A stretch of 17,137 bases of DNA from JACQKA01 sp964462785. GTDB taxonomy: Bacteria; Patescibacteriota; Minisyncoccia; Phycocordibacterales; UBA2100. Numbering within the stretch: the first letter of the stretch is position 1; every line of letters starts with the position of its first letter. This document shows, piece by piece, positions 14,329 to 17,137 of this stretch. The stretch is taken from the NCBI GenBank assembly GCA_964462785.1, contig CAYWZA010000022.1, positions 1 to 17,137 on the forward strand, read 5' to 3'. Under the pieces are notes generated by a model. The model searched no databases and was not told the DNA's origin. It saw only the letters and a list, made by a program, of their open reading frames with translations. The position numbers and the translations under genes are program-made.

Positions 14329-14405
14329 TGCATAACTCCCATCTCTATATTTCTAGCGCAACCATACACCACATTCCGTGGCGTAGCAACAAAATCCACA
14401 AATTT

Positions 14406-15005
14406 TTACGCAGTTGCTGTCGAAAAGCGTCCCTCCACGACTTTCCAATTCAGATTTTTGAGAAATGCATCAATGTGTTTTGTTTTTTCTGCAGGCGCGT
14501 AATCCACCATGTACGCATGCTCCCACATGTCCATAGCGAGCAAGACTTCGACATCGACGAGTGTGCCGAGCTCGTGATCTACAGTCCACCAGATATGCGG
14601 CGTCTTACCCACACGATCCCACGCAAGTGTGCACCAGCCGCTGCCGCGCGACATACCTACTTTTTTGAAATGCGTGATGAAATCATCCCACGTGCCGTAC
14701 TTTTCGGTGAGTGCGCGTGCGAGTTCTGAATCGCGAGGCTCAGGCGTGCTGCCGCCTTCGAATTGAGGGAAATAAAATTCATGCATGCGCATGCCGTTGA
14801 ATTCAAAACCCATGCGGCGACGCACGGATTCGATGGCGAAGGCATATTTTTCCGGATCTGCCGCCGACAGATCTGCGATTTGGTTGCGCAGGAGATTAAT
14901 GTGTTTTACATAGCCCTCGTAGAGCCCGAGGTGCACGGTGATTTGCTTTTCAGAAATGCCCTCGAGTGCGGGAATAGTAAATTTTTTTGCTTCGTATGTA
15001 TGCAT
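14406..15005 (-). CDS. Fe/Mn-type superoxide dismutase
   Basis: A 199-residue enzyme that disproportionates superoxide. The four metal ligands are present: H25 in ITVHLGLYEGYV, H75 in GMRMHEFYF, and D159 and H163 in MDMWEHAY. The C-domain GSGWCTLAWD (121-130) is typical. The usual second-sphere glutamine is missing from both known sites: the N-domain site is G71 (four before H75) and the C-domain region has H144 in VDHELG, a pattern seen in some archaeal-like and unusual SODs, so the metal cannot be called. The second residue before D159 is A157. The start is the ATG eight bases after TATACT; the open frame continues 13 codons upstream through the promoter. The window gives no sign of a signal peptide, so a cytosolic enzyme is likely. 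Confidence 0.93.
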   Translation of the reverse strand: MHTYEAKKFTIPALEGISEKQITVHLGLYEGYVKHINLLRNQIADLSAADPEKYAFAIESVRRRMGFEFNGMRMHEFYFPQFEGGSTPEPRDSELARALTEKYGTWDDFITHFKKVGMSRGSGWCTLAWDRVGKTPHIWWTVDHELGTLVDVEVLLAMDMWEHAYMVDYAPAEKTKHIDAFLKNLNWKVVEGRFSTATA

Positions 15006-15013
15006 ATACGTGC

Positions 15014-15019
15014 AGTATA
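15014..15019 (-). promoter_or_regulatory. -10 box of the superoxide dismutase gene, leaderless start
   Basis: TATACT on the minus strand, with eight bases (GCACGTAT) before the ATG at 15005 and no Shine-Dalgarno. The terminator of the upstream gene ends immediately before it. Confidence 0.6.
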
Positions 15020-15033
15020 CAACATCAAAGATG

Positions 15034-15066
15034 AAAAAACGCACCCCAGCGCGTGGCTGGGGTGCG
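15034..15066 (-). terminator. Minus-strand terminator after the small exported protein
   Basis: An 11-bp perfect stem (CGCACCCCAGC / GCTGGGGTGCG) with a 5-base loop and, on the minus strand, a run of six T (15039-15034). It separates the gene at 15098-15385 from the superoxide dismutase gene. Confidence 0.93.
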
Positions 15067-15097
15067 GCATCTTGCAGTTATGCCGCTCAGAGCGGAC

Positions 15098-15385
15098 TCA
15101 GGATGACTTTGTTTGGCTGCACTTGGTGCGTTTCAACTCTTCAATGACCCACCTAGCGGTGTCTCGTGCACTGTTAAGGTTTCCACCGAAATTGTTTTGG
15201 AAACCCTCCTCGCCCATTCTTGTTCCGCCAAGACTGCCCATCGCATCGTCAATTTCCGCGAAAGTGCTGGCGTTGTTAACTTTTTCGAGGGCAGATGGCA
15301 GTGCATCACAGACCGGCGGCATTTCTTGTGCAGGCGCTGCGGTGGCTATCAAAAGTGCGGCAATTAGTGAAGCAGAAAACTTCAT
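15098..15385 (-). CDS. Small exported protein, unknown
   Basis: A 95-residue protein with a clean signal peptide (MKFSASLIAALLIATAAPAQ, cleavage near APA-QE). The mature part of about 75 residues is helical and polar with two cysteines, C26 near the start and one in KRTKC close to the end, which could form one disulfide that closes the chain. On the minus strand TGGAG precedes the ATG by seven bases and TATAAT lies at 15438-15433, giving a leader of about 40 bases. It stands alone between that promoter and the terminator at 15034-15066, divergent from the ComEC metallo-beta-lactamase gene. No family is recognised. Confidence 0.8.
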   Translation of the reverse strand: MKFSASLIAALLIATAAPAQEMPPVCDALPSALEKVNNASTFAEIDDAMGSLGGTRMGEEGFQNNFGGNLNSARDTARWVIEELKRTKCSQTKSS

Positions 15386-15432
15386 CGGTTTTCTCCAGTA
15401 GGAATCTTAACTGCGGTATTTCTATCACGCGG

Positions 15433-15438
15433 ATTATA
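15433..15438 (-). promoter_or_regulatory. Consensus -10 of the small exported protein gene
   Basis: TATAAT on the minus strand about 47 bases before the ATG at 15385. Upstream by 16 bases is only CCGACA (15460-15455), a partial -35. It is back to back with the plus-strand -10 at 15471-15476. Confidence 0.5.
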
Positions 15439-15470
15439 ACGAGTCAATGAAGGATGTCGGAGCGGAATTG

Positions 15471-15476
15471 TATAGT
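15471..15476 (+). promoter_or_regulatory. -10 box of the ComEC metallo-beta-lactamase gene
   Basis: TATAGT ends seven bases before the ATG at 15484. An in-frame ATG at 15478 is only one base away from the box and is therefore less likely. Confidence 0.55.
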
Positions 15477-15483
15477 CATGGGC

Positions 15484-16332
15484 ATGCACGCGCGCGAGCA
15501 ATGGACATGGGGGGCGATCATTGCGTGCGCACTCGCTGCGGTTCTGGTTTGGACACCACTTCTCGCACATTCACGCGGCGTGCTCACCGTACATTTTTTA
15601 GATGTCGGGCAGGGTGATGCCATTTTCATTGAATCACCGACGGGCGTGCAGATCTTAATCGACGGCGGGCGCGATCGCAGTGTGTTGCGTGAGCTCGGCG
15701 AGGTGATGCCGTGGTACGATCGCACGATTGACGTGATGATTCCCACGCACCCTGATGCGGATCACATCGCGGGGCTTATTGACGTGCTCGATCGTTTCGC
15801 GGTGGCGCGCGTACTCGAGTCGAGCGTGCAAGGAGACACCGATTTGTGGCGCACGCTCGAGGATGCGATAGAAGCGGAAGGTGCGGAAAGAACGACGGCG
15901 TTGCGCGGGCAGTCAATTGATCTTGGTGGCGGCGCACGCCTCGACATTCTTTTTCCCGATCGGGACGTGCCACACATCGAGACAAACACCGGCTCCATTG
16001 TCGCGCGACTCGTGTATGGCGACATCGCGTTTATGCTCACCGGTGATTCGCCGCAGGCGATAGAAAAGTATTTGCTGTCGTTGCAAGACAATTTGAAGAG
16101 CGATGTACTCAAAGCGGGGCACCATGGATCGAAAACCTCCTCCTCAAAAGAGTTTGTCGAAGCAGTGCACCCGCGTTTCGCGGTGTTTTCGAGGGGGTGT
16201 GCCAACTCGTACGGGCACCCGCATGCGGAGGTAGTGACTCTTTTCGAAGAGCTCACCATTCCTGTGCTCGACACCTGTAAAAAAGGCCGTATTTCCTTCA
16301 TTTCTGACGGGCTGACAGTTCGGGAAGAGTAG
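15484..16332 (+). CDS. ComEC-type metallo-beta-lactamase domain as a separate protein
   Basis: A 282-residue protein corresponding to the C-terminal domain of ComEC/Rec2, here a separate gene. One N-terminal membrane segment (about 10-29) anchors or exports it, so the domain would lie outside the cytoplasmic membrane as in full ComEC. Motifs: VHFLDVGQGDA (36-46), LIDGG (58-62), THPDADH (88-94, the HxDxDH form usual in ComEC), LTGD (185-188) and AGHHGS (211-216). The late GHPHAEV histidines complete the fold. It probably works together with the channel protein at 12489 to degrade or process one DNA strand during uptake; the nuclease role is established only for some relatives. Start chosen from the -10 box at 15471-15476. 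Confidence 0.9.
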   Translation: MHAREQWTWGAIIACALAAVLVWTPLLAHSRGVLTVHFLDVGQGDAIFIESPTGVQILIDGGRDRSVLRELGEVMPWYDRTIDVMIPTHPDADHIAGLIDVLDRFAVARVLESSVQGDTDLWRTLEDAIEAEGAERTTALRGQSIDLGGGARLDILFPDRDVPHIETNTGSIVARLVYGDIAFMLTGDSPQAIEKYLLSLQDNLKSDVLKAGHHGSKTSSSKEFVEAVHPRFAVFSRGCANSYGHPHAEVVTLFEELTIPVLDTCKKGRISFISDGLTVREE

Positions 16333-16337
16333 GGGGC

Positions 16338-16366
16338 TTGATTTCTGCAGAAGAGCATGCTATAAT
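16338..16366 (+). promoter_or_regulatory. Strong promoter of the Tyr/Pro-rich exported protein gene
   Basis: TTGATT (16338-16343), a 17-base spacer and TGCTATAAT (extended -10, hexamer 16361-16366) make the best promoter in the window. The start near 16373 gives a leader of about 43 bases. Confidence 0.8.
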
Positions 16367-16373
16367 GTACCCA

Positions 16374-16390
16374 TGGGCTAAAGAAGCCCA
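16374..16390 (+). promoter_or_regulatory. 5'-end leader hairpin
   Basis: TGGGCT / AGCCCA form a 6-bp stem with a 5-base loop. It lies at the predicted 5' end of the message and ahead of the Shine-Dalgarno GAGGAG (16404-16409). It could stabilise the RNA; a regulatory role is not shown. Confidence 0.45.
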
Positions 16391-16415
16391 CGGATTGAAC
16401 CTTGAGGAGAAAAAG

Positions 16416-16820
16416 ATGAAGAAATTCATCGCACTTGTTGCCGCGGGTGCTTTTGTAGTCGCTACTGCCCCCGCGAAGCCGGCGCTTGCTGGCGATAACT
16501 CGCGCGCGATTATCGCCGGCACTGCAATCATTGCAGGGGCGGTGGTTGCGGCGAGTAATCGCCACCACAGCGGGTATCGCACCGGCGGCGGCTATTATGT
16601 GCCGCCACGCTATGCGGTGCCACCGCAGCAGCGCCCGCCGTATGGCTATGGCTACTATCCACGGGAGCCGCATGTGTTCTCGTGGAGGCGGCAGTTCTAC
16701 GCTCCGCAGCAGTGTTGCCGGAGATGGACCACCTACGGGTGGGTTGTTACTCCCGGTCCATGCCCGACGTTTCGCGCATACGGCGGTGCCGTCCGGCAGC
16801 GCCCCGGCTATCCGTATTAG
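16416..16820 (+). CDS. Small exported protein with Tyr/Pro/Gly-rich region
   Basis: A 134-residue exported protein. Start set by GAGGAG six bases before the ATG. Signal peptide at 1-25 (MKKFIALVAAGAFVVATAPA, cleavage near ALA-GD), then a second hydrophobic stretch at about 31-47 (AIIAGTAIIAGAVVAAS) that may insert in the membrane or resemble a glycine-zipper. The rest is low-complexity: SGYRTGGGYYVPPRYAVPPQ and PPYGYGYYPREP, then a part with a CC pair (C100/C101) and C116. Composition recalls small envelope proteins of proteobacteria with Tyr-Pro-Gly tails, but no family is recognised. The promoter suggests high expression. The stop codon lies in a hairpin (16806-16827). Confidence 0.8.
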   Translation: MKKFIALVAAGAFVVATAPAKPALAGDNSRAIIAGTAIIAGAVVAASNRHHSGYRTGGGYYVPPRYAVPPQQRPPYGYGYYPREPHVFSWRRQFYAPQQCCRRWTTYGWVVTPGPCPTFRAYGGAVRQRPGYPY

Positions 16821-16827
16821 GATAGCC
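16806..16827 (+). other. Hairpin spanning the stop codon
   Basis: GGCTATCC and GGATAGCC form an 8-bp perfect stem with loop GTATTA; the TAG stop occupies the loop end and the first stem base (16818-16820). It lies ten bases before the terminator stem and may add to 3'-end stability. Confidence 0.55.
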
Positions 16828-16836
16828 ACAACATTT

Positions 16837-16875
16837 CAACCCCCGACCGCTTGCGGTCGGGGGTTGCACTTTTTA
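16837..16875 (+). terminator. Rho-independent terminator of the Tyr/Pro-rich protein gene
   Basis: A 13-bp perfect GC-rich stem (16837-16849 with 16854-16866) capped by CTTG, then CAC and TTTTT. The T run is three bases away from the stem, but the stem is the strongest in the window. Confidence 0.9.
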
Positions 16876-16921
16876 AAAAAGAGCGGCAGTGTGATGGTAG
16901 TACAGATGATGGAGTACACAC

Positions 16922-17125
16922 ATGCCATCTCTTTTCCGCATACTCGTAAGTATGGGGATGCTTCTACATTTCACAGGCGCGAGTGATAATCGTTTCAATA
17001 TTGAGCGCTGCACGCCAGTGCTTGAAAAAGAGGATCGAGGATTGCACGATTGGTGCGAAGATTTGCGCAACGACCCCGAGATGATGTGTACTTCCCCCAT
17101 TTCTTTGAACACTGAACTTGTGTAG
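16922..17125 (+). CDS. Putative 67-residue exported protein
   Basis: A short frame with a possible signal peptide (MPSLFRILVSMGMLLHFTGA, cleavage near TGA-SD) and a charged mature part with three cysteines (C30, C45, C56): FNIERCTPVLEKEDRGLHDW and CEDLRNDPEMMC. GGAG lies seven bases before the ATG. A weak extended -10 (TGGTAGTAC, 16895-16903) would give a leader of about a dozen bases. It ends close to the window edge with no terminator seen inside. The signal-peptide layout and ribosome-binding site are the support; no family is recognised. Confidence 0.5.
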   Translation: MPSLFRILVSMGMLLHFTGASDNRFNIERCTPVLEKEDRGLHDWCEDLRNDPEMMCTSPISLNTELV

Positions 17126-17137
17126 TTAATGATGCCG

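Noticed and set aside
13975..15385. The minus-strand block inside the split comEC considered as a mobile element
   Set aside because: No transposase or integrase, no terminal inverted repeats and no target duplication were seen at its edges.
15762..16829. 355-residue minus-strand open frame opposite the ComEC metallo-beta-lactamase and the Tyr/Pro-rich gene
   Set aside because: Long only because of the GC-rich third positions of the real genes; it crosses a promoter and a terminator region and has no domain.

Overview
The window looks like a chromosomal segment of a Patescibacteria/CPR bacterium, most likely of the Parcubacteria (Paceibacteria) type. This is inference from gene content and gene style, not from a marker gene. 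The pointers are: a bare tpiA-pgk pair, several secreted or membrane proteins with PKD, Kazal-like and peptidoglycan-binding modules, a ComEC split into two separate genes, a compact RecJ, a Fe/Mn superoxide dismutase, very short intergenic gaps, and promoters lying directly on start codons. TGA serves as a normal stop (pgk starts across a tpiA TGA), so there is no sign of code 25. No tRNA, rRNA, CRISPR array or insertion sequence is visible.

Layout. 1-305: little but a possible tiny membrane protein, a terminator and the tpiA promoter. 306-2176: tpiA and pgk, overlapping by 4 bp (lower glycolysis). 2307-5847: two large exported proteins that share a peptidoglycan-binding domain; the second carries seven tandem four-cysteine repeats. 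5849-5886: a 14-bp stem terminator between convergent genes. 5888-6256 (minus): HIT hydrolase, divergent from a small multi-pass membrane protein (6290). 6785-9556: recJ, a second multi-pass membrane protein and an RNase HI family protein. 9657-11027: a flotillin-like SPFH protein with its own classical promoter and terminator. 11106-12435: mscL, a HAD-like hydrolase and an 81-residue unknown. 12489-13982: comEC membrane part. 13975-15385 (minus): a small membrane protein, superoxide dismutase and a small exported protein. 15484-16332: the ComEC metallo-beta-lactamase part as its own gene. 16416-17125: two small exported proteins.

Working together: many products belong to the envelope (surface/adhesion modules, MscL, flotillin, small membrane proteins) and to DNA uptake and processing (ComEC in two parts, RecJ, RNase H), which fits a small-genome host-associated or scavenging lifestyle. 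The most striking property is regulatory. About ten genes have a -10 box only 6 to 8 bases before the start codon and no Shine-Dalgarno sequence, so they appear to be leaderless. A second set (flotillin, HAD protein and its partner, the small exported proteins) has Shine-Dalgarno sites and, where a promoter can be seen, a longer leader; two of them have a -35/-10 pair with 17-bp spacing. Several start codons given here were chosen on this basis and are shorter than the longest open frame.
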